Assembly (NCBI GenBank): GCA_025462645.1
Contig: JAOAPB010000024.1
Coordinates: forward strand, 1-64,000
DNA: 64,000 nt
Source: Edaphobacter sp.
GTDB lineage: Bacteria; Acidobacteriota; Terriglobia; Terriglobales; Acidobacteriaceae
Direction: 5' to 3'
This document shows positions 53,001-62,197 of this stretch, one piece after another (the first letter of the stretch is position 1; every line of letters begins with the position of its first letter). The translations under genes were made by a program, and so were the position numbers. The notes under the pieces were generated by a model, which was not told where the DNA came from, did not search any database, and saw only the letters and a program-made list of their open reading frames with translations.

Positions 53001-54359
53001 ATGCTCCTCCAGCATAGTATCGATGGAGTTACCTACAGCTTCGACAGTCTCAAGGACTTGCTCGCAAAGGCTTCCGCCGCACGCTCGGGGGACGAACTCG
53101 CGGGTATCGCCGCGCGCACTTCCGTAGAACGCGTGGCTGCTCGGATGACCCTTGCCAATGTTCCTCTCTCTGCCTTCTTGGAGGAACCTCTCATTCCCTA
53201 TGAGGACGATGAGGTCACTCGTCTTATCTTCGACACCCATGACGCATCCGCCTTTGCACCCATTGCCAGTCTCACCGTAGGTGAATTCCGCAACGTGTTG
53301 CTCTCCGACGATGCCAGCACAGAGTTTCTGAAAGCTCTTGCCCCGGGTCTAATTCCTGAAATGGCTGCCGCTGTTTGTAAGCTCATGCGCGTGCAAGATC
53401 TTATTGCCGCCTCTCGCAAGGTACGTGTCGTCACACGCTTCCGTACCACGATTGGGTTACCGGGCCGTCTTTCCACGCGGCTGCAACCGAACCACCCGAC
53501 GGACGATCCTGTGGGTATCACCGCTGCGATCGTGGACGGTCTGCTGCTCGGCTCGGGCGACGCCGTGATCGGGATCAATCCGGTTGCCGACAACGTCGCG
53601 AGTACAGGAAAGCTGCTTCGGCTGATCGACTCGATCCGTCAACGCTACTCGATCCCGACCCAAAGTTGCGTTCTTGCCCACATCACCACTCAGCTTGCCG
53701 CGCTGGAGCAAGGTGCGCCGGTGGACCTTGTATTCCAATCGATCGCCGGTACAGAGCGAGCCAACACCTCCTTCGGCATCAACCTGGCTCTACTCGCGGA
53801 AGCGAACCAGGCTGCAGCCGAACTTCGCCGGGGCGAAATAGGTCAGAACGTCATGTACTTCGAAACCGGTCAGGGCAGCGCGCTTTCGGCCAATGCTCAT
53901 CACGGTGTCGACCAGCAGACCTGCGAGGCCCGCGCTTATGCCGTGGCACGTCACTTCGCCCCGATGCTGGTCAACACAGTGGTCGGCTTTATCGGCCCGG
54001 AATATCTTTATGATGGCAAGCAGATCCTGCGAGCCGGGCTTGAGGATCATTTCTGTGGCAAGCTCCTGGGCCTGCCGATGGGTTGTGATGTTTGCTATAC
54101 CAACCACGCAGAAGCCGATCAGGACGATATGGATTCGCTGCTGACACTTCTGGGCGCATCCGGCGTCAACTACATCATGGGCGTGCCCGGAGCTGACGAC
54201 ATCATGCTTCAATACCAGAGCACCTCCTTCCACGACGCCCTTTACCTTCGCTCCACGCTTGGTCTTCGCCCGTCGCCCGAGTTTGAAGCATGGCTTGCAA
54301 CCGATATGCCCTCTCAACTCCCCCAGGCAGTCCAACCGCAACTGCTCGCTGGAGCATGA
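53001..54359 (+). CDS. eutB: Ethanolamine ammonia-lyase large subunit
   Basis: 452 residues from ATG 53001, matching the usual 453-residue EutB. An upstream extension would add a non-homologous leader. The barrel holds GLPGRLSTRLQPNHPTDDP, GDAVIGINPVADN, the substrate/cobalamin region FQSIAGTERANTSFGINL, FETGQGSALSANAHHGVDQQT and GLPMGCDVCYTNHAEADQDDMD. With EutC it converts ethanolamine to acetaldehyde and ammonia using adenosylcobalamin. No eutA reactivase, permease or shell genes are visible, so this is the stripped-down cytosolic type. It overlaps eutC by 4 bases. Confidence 0.95.
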   Translation: MLLQHSIDGVTYSFDSLKDLLAKASAARSGDELAGIAARTSVERVAARMTLANVPLSAFLEEPLIPYEDDEVTRLIFDTHDASAFAPIASLTVGEFRNVLLSDDASTEFLKALAPGLIPEMAAAVCKLMRVQDLIAASRKVRVVTRFRTTIGLPGRLSTRLQPNHPTDDPVGITAAIVDGLLLGSGDAVIGINPVADNVASTGKLLRLIDSIRQRYSIPTQSCVLAHITTQLAALEQGAPVDLVFQSIAGTERANTSFGINLALLAEANQAAAELRRGEIGQNVMYFETGQGSALSANAHHGVDQQTCEARAYAVARHFAPMLVNTVVGFIGPEYLYDGKQILRAGLEDHFCGKLLGLPMGCDVCYTNHAEADQDDMDSLLTLLGASGVNYIMGVPGADDIMLQYQSTSFHDALYLRSTLGLRPSPEFEAWLATDMPSQLPQAVQPQLLAGA

Positions 54360-55150
54360 TGAACGCCATGTCCAACCTCGTCCGAACCTCTTGCCCGAGC
54401 CTGCGCGACCTGACTCCCGCTCGCGTCTCCCTTCCTACGACCGGGGATAGTATCGCCACCGATGAAGTGCTCAGCTTCCAGCTAGCCCACGCAAAGGCAC
54501 GCGACGCTGTTCATGCTGAGCTTCATTTACATTCATTCGCGCAACGCCTCATGACAGAGCTTCCGATACTTGGGGAAGCCTCACTGACAGTCCTTCAGTT
54601 GCGAAGTAACGCACCGGATCGCGCCACCTATCTCCGACGGCCGAATCTCGGCCGGACCCTCCACCCCAACTCCGCCGCCCTGCTTCGCCCGGCTTCGTAC
54701 GATCTCGCCATTACGATCGCCGACGGACTGTCTGCTCTGGCCATTGAGCGCAACGCCATCCCCGTGCTCGCCCAGTTGCTCCCTGAACTTCTCGCGAATG
54801 CCTGGAGCATCGCGCCTCTGACGCTTGTTCAGCAGGGAAGAGTCGGCATCTGCGACGCGATTGGTTCCGGTCTTGGAGCCAGTTGCAGCCTGATCCTGAT
54901 CGGCGAACGCCCAGGACTCTCTTCTCCCGATAGCATGGGAGCGTATCTGACCTGGTCTCCCCATCCGGACCGTACAGACGCCGACCGCAACTGTCTTTCG
55001 AACATCCGGAACGACGGTCTCTCAGCAGAAATGGCTGCGGCTCGCCTCCTTTGGTATCTCCAGGTGGCGCGCGCAACACGGCACACAGGCATCTTTCTCA
55101 AAGAAGGTCTCTTCGAAATAGCTCATGCGGCCGTGCCGGCTAAAGACTAG
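54356..55150 (+). CDS. eutC: Ethanolamine ammonia-lyase small subunit
   Basis: 264 residues from ATG 54356, which overlaps the eutB stop (ATGA). Adenosylcobalamin-binding EutC blocks are YLRRPNLGRTL, ITIADGLSALAIERNA, LVQQGRVGICDAIGSGLGASCSLILIGERPGLSSPDSMGAYL and DADRNCLSNIR. The N-terminus is shorter than in enterics; the missing part is the targeting peptide used for microcompartments, which agrees with the absence of shell genes. It pairs stoichiometrically with EutB. Confidence 0.94.
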   Translation: MMNAMSNLVRTSCPSLRDLTPARVSLPTTGDSIATDEVLSFQLAHAKARDAVHAELHLHSFAQRLMTELPILGEASLTVLQLRSNAPDRATYLRRPNLGRTLHPNSAALLRPASYDLAITIADGLSALAIERNAIPVLAQLLPELLANAWSIAPLTLVQQGRVGICDAIGSGLGASCSLILIGERPGLSSPDSMGAYLTWSPHPDRTDADRNCLSNIRNDGLSAEMAAARLLWYLQVARATRHTGIFLKEGLFEIAHAAVPAKD

Positions 55151-55441
55151 CTTCGCCTGCAAGATGAAGCTCCTGACAGACTCCTCGTAGAGCCGTGCAC
55201 GATCCGTACCTCAATCGTTCATCTGGATATAGTCGTCACAAAGTTCCGCCTCAAGGCCGGCGGCACCCAGCGTGCAAATATCATCGCCAACAAGTGGACG
55301 CTTCCCGGCCTTACCGTCGCAATCGAAGGCGACCAGCATTCCTTCCCCGTCAAAGACGCCGCTCATTACCAGCCCAACGACTCCTTTGAGATAACCTACA
55401 CCGGAATGCGCCAGATGACCCTGACCGTCACCCCACAATAG
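55151..55441 (+). pseudogene. Possible C-terminal gene fragment after eutC
   Basis: Directly after the eutC stop, one frame is open for 96 codons without a start codon and ends at TAG 55441. It reads like a beta-rich domain end (FRLKAGGTQRANIIANKW, LPGLTVAIEGDQHSF, DSFEITYTGMRQMTLTVTPQ). I do not recognise a family. Codon-like character suggests the tail of a gene whose front has been lost. It could also be chance in GC-rich DNA. Confidence 0.35.
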
Positions 55442-55570
55442 TTGCTGGACATGCGATATTCGAGATTTAGAAAGCTCCTCACGAAATATTCTGCTCGCCT
55501 TCGATATTTTCTTCATGCGCGCCCTCTGGAAATCAATGTGACCTCCAGACGATCACTGGACACAGCACCG

Positions 55571-55605
55571 CCACCAACCGACATCATCCTGATGTCAGTT
55601 GGTGG
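55571..55605. terminator. Strong stem-loop downstream of eutBC
   Basis: CCACCAAC/GTTGGTGG and GACATCA/TGATGTC form a 15-bp stem with one C-A mismatch and a 3-base loop, followed by TTTC only. It may end eutBC transcription. The rest of 55442-55842 shows no gene; it must contain the promoter of the cytochrome gene. Confidence 0.45.
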
Positions 55606-55842
55606 TTTCGGAGCTGCCAGCCTGTCTGTGTCAGCGGGGTAACGGGTTGTTAAGCACGAGAGTGTTTCCATCACTAAACCATATTGAAATGGTAGGTTCT
55701 GTCACAGATTCGCTACTGTACTGCGCTAGACTAATTCCATTATGTTGTCTGCCTCTTTGGGGCCTCGGCAGCAGATGATAACCAACGCATCTATACAATT
55801 CTTGTTCGCAGTTTGTCTTGCTTATCCGGAAAGTGAGGAGCA

Positions 55843-57264
55843 ATGAGCAATCGGAAGCAGTTACGGAAAACCGCCGGCCTGATGGGTGTCGGTATTGTGG
55901 GTGCATGTTTGCTAGGCGGCAAGATAGTGTTAGCCGCAGCCCAGGACGCACAAACTGTTAAGAACAGCTACTTGCCTGTGGATGACAAGGAGAGTTTCGC
56001 CACGGTGCATGACCGTATGGTCGCTGCCAAAACTGGGATCATGAAGCGGCAGATGGATCTATTGGAAGAGCGGTATGACCTGAGCGACCGTCCAGCAAGC
56101 GGCGTGGTGATGGACCGCGCGAAACCCGTGCAGCAGGGGGTGCGGGTCAAGCTGCCACCAGGTGTGACGTGGGCAGAACTTTCCAGGGAAACTCCGGACC
56201 AGATTCGCGAGAAGAGCAGCTTCCCTCAGGGCTTCTTGCCATTGCCACATGCGAACCATCCTGAGGGTGGCATGGTGTTCCCGAAGAGCGAAATTGACGA
56301 GGTGAAAAAGCAAGAGGATCGCGACCTGACGCGCTTCGATCTCGACTTCGATATTCCGGAGCGCTTCCTCGCGGAGTTTCCTGCGGCGATATACCTGACG
56401 ACAAGACCGGATCTCGGTGATGTCTCCCACGGAAAGTTAGTGACAATCGACAACTACTACGAGTTGTTCAGCGGCATCCTGAACCCGAAGCAACTCGAGG
56501 GCTTGCGGCTGTTGCTGACTCCGTTTCCGCAGCAGCAATTCAATGAGACGGCCGACCGGCGCTCGGACAAGCCGAGCCGTGGCGTAGCCTGCCTGGATTG
56601 CCACCAGAATGGCAACACAAATGGCGCGTTCCATCTGGTGGGTGACATCCGTCCTCAGGACTTTCGTCACCGCATTGAAACGACGTCGCTTCGCGGAGTG
56701 AACATTCAGAGGCTCTTCGGTTCACAGCGAGCTCTAAAGACAGTAGAGGACTTCACGGAGTTCGAGCAGAGAGCGGCTTACTTCGATGGCGATCCAGTCA
56801 TTGCAACGAAGAAGGGCGTAAATGTGCTGGAGCGCGGTAGCCAGGTGCACTTCATGTCGGAGTTCGAGGAGATCCTCGACTTTCCTCCGGCGCCCAAGCT
56901 TGGCTGGGATGGCAAACTTGACCCGGCCAAGGCAACGGCCGCTGAGATGCACGGGCAAGAGATCTTCTTTGGCAAGGGGCGATGCTCGGAATGTCACTCG
57001 GGGCCTTACTTCACCGACAACACAATGCATGATCTGCACGCGGAACGTTTCTACAACCAGCATCTCGTGAACGGCATGATGATGGCGCATGATGGCCCGA
57101 TCAAGACATTCCCGCTACGCGGCATCAAGGACACACCACCATATCTGCACGACGGACGACTGCTGACGCTGGACGACACAGTGGAATACTTCAACTTGGT
57201 GTTGGGCACTAAGCTCACGGATCAGGAGAAGAAGGATCTGGTAGTGTTTATGCGTGCTTTGTAG
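55843..57264 (+). CDS. Di-haem cytochrome c peroxidase-family protein
   Basis: 473 residues with an N-terminal leader (about residues 1-33). Two c-type haem sites are present: CLDCH (Cys250-His254) and CSECH (Cys381-His385), the spacing of CcpA/MauG-type proteins. The end has FPLRGIKDTPPYLHDGRLLTLDDTVEYFN, the conserved MauG/CCP C-terminus. It is longer than classic peroxidases (about 330) by an N-terminal region rich in proline and charged residues. It is probably periplasmic, reducing peroxide or oxidising a partner protein. It is monocistronic, convergent with the third TonB receptor. Confidence 0.88.
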   Translation: MSNRKQLRKTAGLMGVGIVGACLLGGKIVLAAAQDAQTVKNSYLPVDDKESFATVHDRMVAAKTGIMKRQMDLLEERYDLSDRPASGVVMDRAKPVQQGVRVKLPPGVTWAELSRETPDQIREKSSFPQGFLPLPHANHPEGGMVFPKSEIDEVKKQEDRDLTRFDLDFDIPERFLAEFPAAIYLTTRPDLGDVSHGKLVTIDNYYELFSGILNPKQLEGLRLLLTPFPQQQFNETADRRSDKPSRGVACLDCHQNGNTNGAFHLVGDIRPQDFRHRIETTSLRGVNIQRLFGSQRALKTVEDFTEFEQRAAYFDGDPVIATKKGVNVLERGSQVHFMSEFEEILDFPPAPKLGWDGKLDPAKATAAEMHGQEIFFGKGRCSECHSGPYFTDNTMHDLHAERFYNQHLVNGMMMAHDGPIKTFPLRGIKDTPPYLHDGRLLTLDDTVEYFNLVLGTKLTDQEKKDLVVFMRAL

Positions 57265-57433
57265 CGGGGCGATATAGACATTAATGTGCGTCCTCAGAAG
57301 GGCAGGCTACTCGCCTTTGCCCCTTCATCTCAACGGTCAAAGCCTCGGTTGCAGGCGTAGGCCCCTCATTGCTTCACACACAGCTGTAGAGACTTGTTCC
57401 TGAGGTGCACAAGAAACGAACCCTCACTTGTAT

Positions 57434-57464
57434 CGAGGGTGACTGATTAAGTCGGTCACCCTCG
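57434..57464. terminator. Hairpin between convergent cytochrome and TonB genes
   Basis: A 10-bp perfect stem (57434-57443 with 57455-57464) can extend by three more pairs around loop ttaag. It lies between stops at 57264 and 57495. T-runs are weak on both sides. Confidence 0.5.
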
Positions 57465-57494
57465 CACAGGACAGTTCTCTACTTACAGATGCGG

Positions 57495-60488
57495 CTAGAA
57501 ATCAACACGGAGCATGAACTGAAGTTCACGCGGGGTTCCCGTGCCGACGGGGTTGTTATTGAAAGAGCTGGTTATGACTCCAAAGTTGTTTGGATTGCCT
57601 GACGTAGAGGATGGTGCGGCCCAGACGGCCAGGGGAGTTCCGTAGTGAGCGACATTGAAGATATTGAATGCCTCGGCACGGAAGCTCACCCCAACGCGTT
57701 CAGTAACTGGGAAGCGTTTGTTCATGGAGGCGTCCATCTGCCACAATCCGGGAGCGCGAGCGATGTTGCGGCTGGCGTTACCATGGATACCCGGAGCAGG
57801 CTGCGAAAAGGCAGCAACATTGAGCCAGTTTGAGGGGGTGCGATTGGATGGATACAGTGACGCGCCAACGACACGGTTCGGGCGCTGGTTCTTGTTGAGC
57901 TGATCGGGCAGATCAGAGGCGCTGCGACTCACAGTGACATTGAGCGGAAGGCCGCTGCGTGCGGTACCGATGCCACTGAGCTGCCATCCCCCCAGGAAGA
58001 ACTCGGAGAGCCCGGAGGCACTACCGAGATACGTGTGGCCGTGACCTATCGGCAGCTTCCAGATGGTGCTCGCACTGAAGTAATGACGCATGTCCTGGTC
58101 GCTGTGGCTGTACTCGCAACGATGACAGTTATAGTCCTGCGGGATGACAGCTTCGCCACCACCAATCCCGCCATTGTCCAGCGAGTGAGAGAGCTGGTAG
58201 TTGGCGGAGATAAGTAGGCCAGTTGAGAAGTTACGCTGTAAACCCAGCTGCAGCGCGTTGGTATTGGCATCATTAGCGGTGCCGCGGTAATCAATGGTGG
58301 AGTAGCCGGCGTAGGGACGTGCGCCCGTAGTCGGATTCACGCCATTCAGGGTCACGTCGGAGAAGACATGTGTGGCCTTGGTGCCGAAGTAGGCAATCTG
58401 CGCGACCGTCTGTTTTGCAATCTCGCTCTGAACAGAAAGTGTCCACTCGTTAACCGCTGTGTCCTTCCGGTCAATGGGCGACCCCGACGGACTGAAGCTG
58501 TAGGAGACAGCTCCAAGAAAGGGCGTAGTGGGATAGCTTAGCCCGGGTGCCTGTTTTTGCGTGAGAGTGTACTTGCTGGCGAGATTGCCGATGGGAGTGC
58601 CTAGGTTCCCAAATTGTCCGTTTCCATAGTAGATACCGAAGCCAGTACGGATCACAGTCTTTCCGCCGAGCACCTGCGGTGTATAGGCAATGCTGACGCG
58701 TGGGGAAAAATCGAGCAGGTTAGGGTGATACCACTCCGAACCAGCAGGACAGATGACGTTGGAGCAGTTGATAGGATCGACGACAATGCCACGGCCAAGT
58801 ACCTCGTGATCGACGCCGAAGTACTCATAGCGCATGCCGACATTGAAGGTAAGGCTCGGTGAGAATTGCAGTTGATCCATAATGTAGCTGAAGTACTCGG
58901 TCATGCGTTGACCGGTCACAGGGACAACACCGGCGTAAGAGGCAGAATCCATGACATTCTTTGTAAAGTTGTCGAGGCTGGTATAGGTATAGACCTCGTC
59001 GGCGACGTTTGGCGAGGCCTTATTCTCCTGAATGCGGCGGACGGTAATACCCGCCTTGATCGTATTGCGCCCGCGCACAAGCGTGGCATCGTCCACAAAA
59101 GTGAAGGAGTTATCGTTGCGGATAGAACCAGTTGAATCGTCGAGCTTCGTGAGCCCGCCGTTGACGACAACGGAGAAGGGCAGCGTGTTGGAAGCGCCCT
59201 GCGCGAACTCGGCACGGTTGAAGCCGAAGCGCGCGTCATTCATGAACGTCGGTGTGAACGTGTTCTGCACGCCCATGACAATATTCGGCGTAGTGAGACG
59301 AGTGAAAGCAATGGCGGTAAGATCACCGGGACTATCCAGCGAGTAGTGGTCAGTACTGTAACGGATGAAGGTGTTGGTGCGTGCGTTGAGATGATAGTCG
59401 ACCCGAGCAAGACCCGAGTCTTCGCGATCGTTCGCAGGACCTCGACCAAACCACTGAAGAATATTGGCATTGTTAGTGGCAACGGTCCCTGTTGGATACT
59501 CGTTCAGAACGGTCGCAAGCGCGGGAGACTTGGTAAGCACAGCGGCACGATAAGTTGGGCTCGGGACAAAGCCGCTGATGACCTGAGTCTGGATCTGGCG
59601 AAGAGCTTCGTAGTTGGCGAAGAAGAAGAGCTTGTCTCGCAGAATCGGACCGCCGAAGTTGGCACCGAAGTTGTTGAGGCGCAGCGGGGGCAGTGTGCCA
59701 TGCGAACCCCAGGGGGCTGCGTCGAAGATGTCGTTGCGGAGAAACTCCCACGCAGAGCTGTGATACTGATTGGTTCCACTACGGGAGACAAGCTCCACTT
59801 GACCGCCCGGTGTGCCTCCCTGGTCGGCGCTATAGACAGCGCTATTGGCGCGAAACTCCGCGATCGCCTCCGTAGAGGGCTGCAGGCGAATCGCGACCTT
59901 CTGGAATTGGTGGTTGATCCCGGAGTTGTCGACACCATCCAGATGCCATGAGTTGTCTTCAGCCGAGAGGCCAGCGAAGCGGACCTGATCCTGTGTACCG
60001 GTACCGGAGTCGATAGCACCTGGAACAAGCGCGACGAGGCTGACATAGCTACGGCCGTTGAGAGGCAGCTCCTGCGCCTGGCTTCCATGGACAACCCCGC
60101 CGATCTCCGCTGAAGACTGCGAGAGACCGGAGTCGGCCGTGCTCACCTCCACCTGCTGCGAGACCTTTTCAATATCCAGTCTGACATCCAGGGTACGCGT
60201 CTGACCGGCGTCAAGCGTGAGACCTTGAATCTCTCGCGAAGCAAAGCCACTGGAGCTGAAGGAGGCGACGTAGGTACCGACCGGCAGCGAGCTGATGGTA
60301 AAGACGCCTTCGCTGTTGGTTTTGCTGACGCGCTTCAATGCAGTGGAGGTGGATTGCACGACGACGTCGGCGCCGGCAACCCGGCCACCTGTGGTATCCG
60401 TAAGGGTGCCAGTGACCATGCCACGATCGGTCTGCGCCACGACTGGGATTGCAATCAGTGAGAGAAGAAGAAGAGCGAGCTTTTTCAT
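57495..60488 (-). CDS. Oar-like TonB-dependent outer-membrane receptor
   Basis: About 997 residues from ATG 60488 (AAAGGA 8 bases upstream); the ATG at 60497 is too close to that site. A signal peptide ends near AIPVVAQ. A carboxypeptidase-regulatory-like domain (GMVTGTLTDTTGGRVAGADV) follows, then the plug (ELPLNGRSYVSLVALVPGAIDSG, WHLDGVDNSG, ELVSRSGTNQYHSSAWEFLRND) and a barrel ending RELQFMLRVDF. It is last in a minus-strand unit with a PafA-like phosphatase, which suggests uptake of a phosphorylated compound or its hydrolysis product. Confidence 0.92.
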   Translation of the reverse strand: MKKLALLLLSLIAIPVVAQTDRGMVTGTLTDTTGGRVAGADVVVQSTSTALKRVSKTNSEGVFTISSLPVGTYVASFSSSGFASREIQGLTLDAGQTRTLDVRLDIEKVSQQVEVSTADSGLSQSSAEIGGVVHGSQAQELPLNGRSYVSLVALVPGAIDSGTGTQDQVRFAGLSAEDNSWHLDGVDNSGINHQFQKVAIRLQPSTEAIAEFRANSAVYSADQGGTPGGQVELVSRSGTNQYHSSAWEFLRNDIFDAAPWGSHGTLPPLRLNNFGANFGGPILRDKLFFFANYEALRQIQTQVISGFVPSPTYRAAVLTKSPALATVLNEYPTGTVATNNANILQWFGRGPANDREDSGLARVDYHLNARTNTFIRYSTDHYSLDSPGDLTAIAFTRLTTPNIVMGVQNTFTPTFMNDARFGFNRAEFAQGASNTLPFSVVVNGGLTKLDDSTGSIRNDNSFTFVDDATLVRGRNTIKAGITVRRIQENKASPNVADEVYTYTSLDNFTKNVMDSASYAGVVPVTGQRMTEYFSYIMDQLQFSPSLTFNVGMRYEYFGVDHEVLGRGIVVDPINCSNVICPAGSEWYHPNLLDFSPRVSIAYTPQVLGGKTVIRTGFGIYYGNGQFGNLGTPIGNLASKYTLTQKQAPGLSYPTTPFLGAVSYSFSPSGSPIDRKDTAVNEWTLSVQSEIAKQTVAQIAYFGTKATHVFSDVTLNGVNPTTGARPYAGYSTIDYRGTANDANTNALQLGLQRNFSTGLLISANYQLSHSLDNGGIGGGEAVIPQDYNCHRCEYSHSDQDMRHYFSASTIWKLPIGHGHTYLGSASGLSEFFLGGWQLSGIGTARSGLPLNVTVSRSASDLPDQLNKNQRPNRVVGASLYPSNRTPSNWLNVAAFSQPAPGIHGNASRNIARAPGLWQMDASMNKRFPVTERVGVSFRAEAFNIFNVAHYGTPLAVWAAPSSTSGNPNNFGVITSSFNNNPVGTGTPRELQFMLRVDF

Positions 60489-60518
60489 GGTTGGCATCCT
60501 TTGCGAATCTGCTTCGCT

Positions 60519-61031
60519 TTAGCGCTGGTAGAGTGCTGCCTTGCTGGGGATATGTGCTTGGACTTCATCACGAATGACAACGCCGATCTTGAGAGCATCC
60601 GCTTCGCTGGAAGCTTTGTTGAAGGGAACCTCCATGACGATGAAGCCTTTGCCGAGATCGCGCCCCTTAGCGTCAGTAATAGGGAGAAGAAGGTCGTAGA
60701 TACCGTCTTTCTCGACGCGTACGGCCATAGGTTTGTTCATCGCGATCTTCTCCATGTCAGGAGCTGAGGATTTCTTGCCGATCTTCGATGGAATGTCGCA
60801 CGCGATGATGGCGTTGTCGGTCATGGAAGGAGGCGTGGCATGCAAGCCGAGCTTTACGATCTCTGGATGCCGCTCCTTGGTCTCGACCGTCAGACGCTGC
60901 GCAAAGGGCGCGTCGACCTTGATGTAGTTAGCAGGTACGGGAGTAGCGCCCGTCTGCGCTCTGCCCTCCAGGGTCAGAGCGACGATAGCGACGGCGGCAG
61001 CGAGCAGCATGGAACGATTGAAGATCGACAT
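60519..61031 (-). CDS. Small secreted protein of unknown function
   Basis: 170 residues with a signal peptide (MSIFNRSMLLAAAVAIVALTLEGRA). The mature part has two beta-rich halves (ERHPEIVKLGLHATPPS; AVRVEKDGIYDLLLPITDAKGRDLGKGFIVMEVPF) and reads like a periplasmic sensor or solute-binding domain. No family is recognised. It sits 30 bases before the receptor and 46 bases after the propeller gene, so it belongs to the same operon and may act with the receptor. Confidence 0.75.
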   Translation of the reverse strand: MSIFNRSMLLAAAVAIVALTLEGRAQTGATPVPANYIKVDAPFAQRLTVETKERHPEIVKLGLHATPPSMTDNAIIACDIPSKIGKKSSAPDMEKIAMNKPMAVRVEKDGIYDLLLPITDAKGRDLGKGFIVMEVPFNKASSEADALKIGVVIRDEVQAHIPSKAALYQR

Positions 61032-61077
61032 GGGTGATTTCTCCTTTTTTGCGATGGCGTGCGGGTTAGCTGTCTGA

Positions 61078-62139
61078 CTACGGATTGACGCGATAGACGA
61101 GGAGGCCTGCGTCGTCGATGGTGGTCTTGGGATGGACGACGTAGAACTGTTTCAGCTGAGGGCTATAGAACGATGTCTTCCCCCCATTCGTGGGGATGTT
61201 GGCCAGCTCGGTGTAGTGGTCTTTGTCCTGCTGGTGGAAGATGCTGAGACCCTGCGAGCCCGAGATATACACACGCTTCATCTGCGGGTCCCAGGTCATG
61301 GCGTCCGCAATATTGACGCATGATTGCTGCTGAACGACCTTACCCGTCGAACCGTCGAAGGCATAGAAGATGCCGGGTTTGCGGCCGATGACGAAGACAC
61401 GGTTCGTTGCGGCATCGAAGCTAAGAGATGTGTTCAGATTCAGGTCGGGTGTCGTCCATGTGTCGATCAGCTTCATGGCACGAAGGTCGACAACGCCGAT
61501 CTGCTTCTTGTCCCGAATATTGACGTAGAGGCGATCGTTGGCATCGTCTACCGCCATGCCCTCCAGATTGATGCCGTCGATGCGGATACGGCCCACGACC
61601 TTATGCGTATCGACGGAGATCGCTGCGATCTCGGAGTAGGGGAGGTTGGCTGATTTGCCGCCATCGCCAACATAGAAGATGCGCTTCTTGCTGTCGTAGT
61701 AGCCAGTGTCCGGTGAGTCTGTCTTGCCTGTGACGGAGCCGTCCGTGAGAGGAATGCGCTCCACCTGGTGGAAGTCGGCGCCCGAGAGGATGATGCAGGA
61801 AGAGTCGCCACCATCAGCAATGAAGAGTTCGTCCTTGTCTGCGACATAGGCAAGCGTATGCGGTGTCTTGACGCCACCTACGCTCTGCAGATGCTTGCCG
61901 GTCGTTGCCTCGAACACTTCGATCGAGTGATGCTCCTCTGCAGCAATAAAAAGGCGGTTGCGCTTCATATCAAGCGCGAAGAAGTCGAAATCCCCGACGA
62001 TCTCCGGCAACGTCGTCGAGCTGACCAGCGTAACCGGCGAACGCTGCTGACCGCGTGCGGCAGGAAGCATACAGGCTGCCAGGGCTGTTACTGCGAGAAA
62101 CTTGCCGAGATACTGGGTGGTCTTGAAGCCAATCGTCAT
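61078..62139 (-). CDS. Secreted YncE-like beta-propeller protein
   Basis: 353 residues with a leader (about residues 1-30, ending LPAARG). Repeated propeller strands of the YVTN/NHL type follow: NRLFIAAEEHHSIEVFEATTGKHLQSV, DELFIADGG, DRLYVNIRDKKQIGVVDLRAMKLIDTW and NRVFVIGRKPGIFYAFD. These exported propellers often bind ligands or partner proteins; no catalytic residues can be named. It is second gene of the phosphatase operon, 58 bases after it. Confidence 0.85.
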   Translation of the reverse strand: MTIGFKTTQYLGKFLAVTALAACMLPAARGQQRSPVTLVSSTTLPEIVGDFDFFALDMKRNRLFIAAEEHHSIEVFEATTGKHLQSVGGVKTPHTLAYVADKDELFIADGGDSSCIILSGADFHQVERIPLTDGSVTGKTDSPDTGYYDSKKRIFYVGDGGKSANLPYSEIAAISVDTHKVVGRIRIDGINLEGMAVDDANDRLYVNIRDKKQIGVVDLRAMKLIDTWTTPDLNLNTSLSFDAATNRVFVIGRKPGIFYAFDGSTGKVVQQQSCVNIADAMTWDPQMKRVYISGSQGLSIFHQQDKDHYTELANIPTNGGKTSFYSPQLKQFYVVHPKTTIDDAGLLVYRVNP

Positions 62140-62197
62140 TCTGGTTTCCTTGTTGTTCTGTTTCGGTTTGTCTGCTTTTCAATCTCGAGACTGAAGG

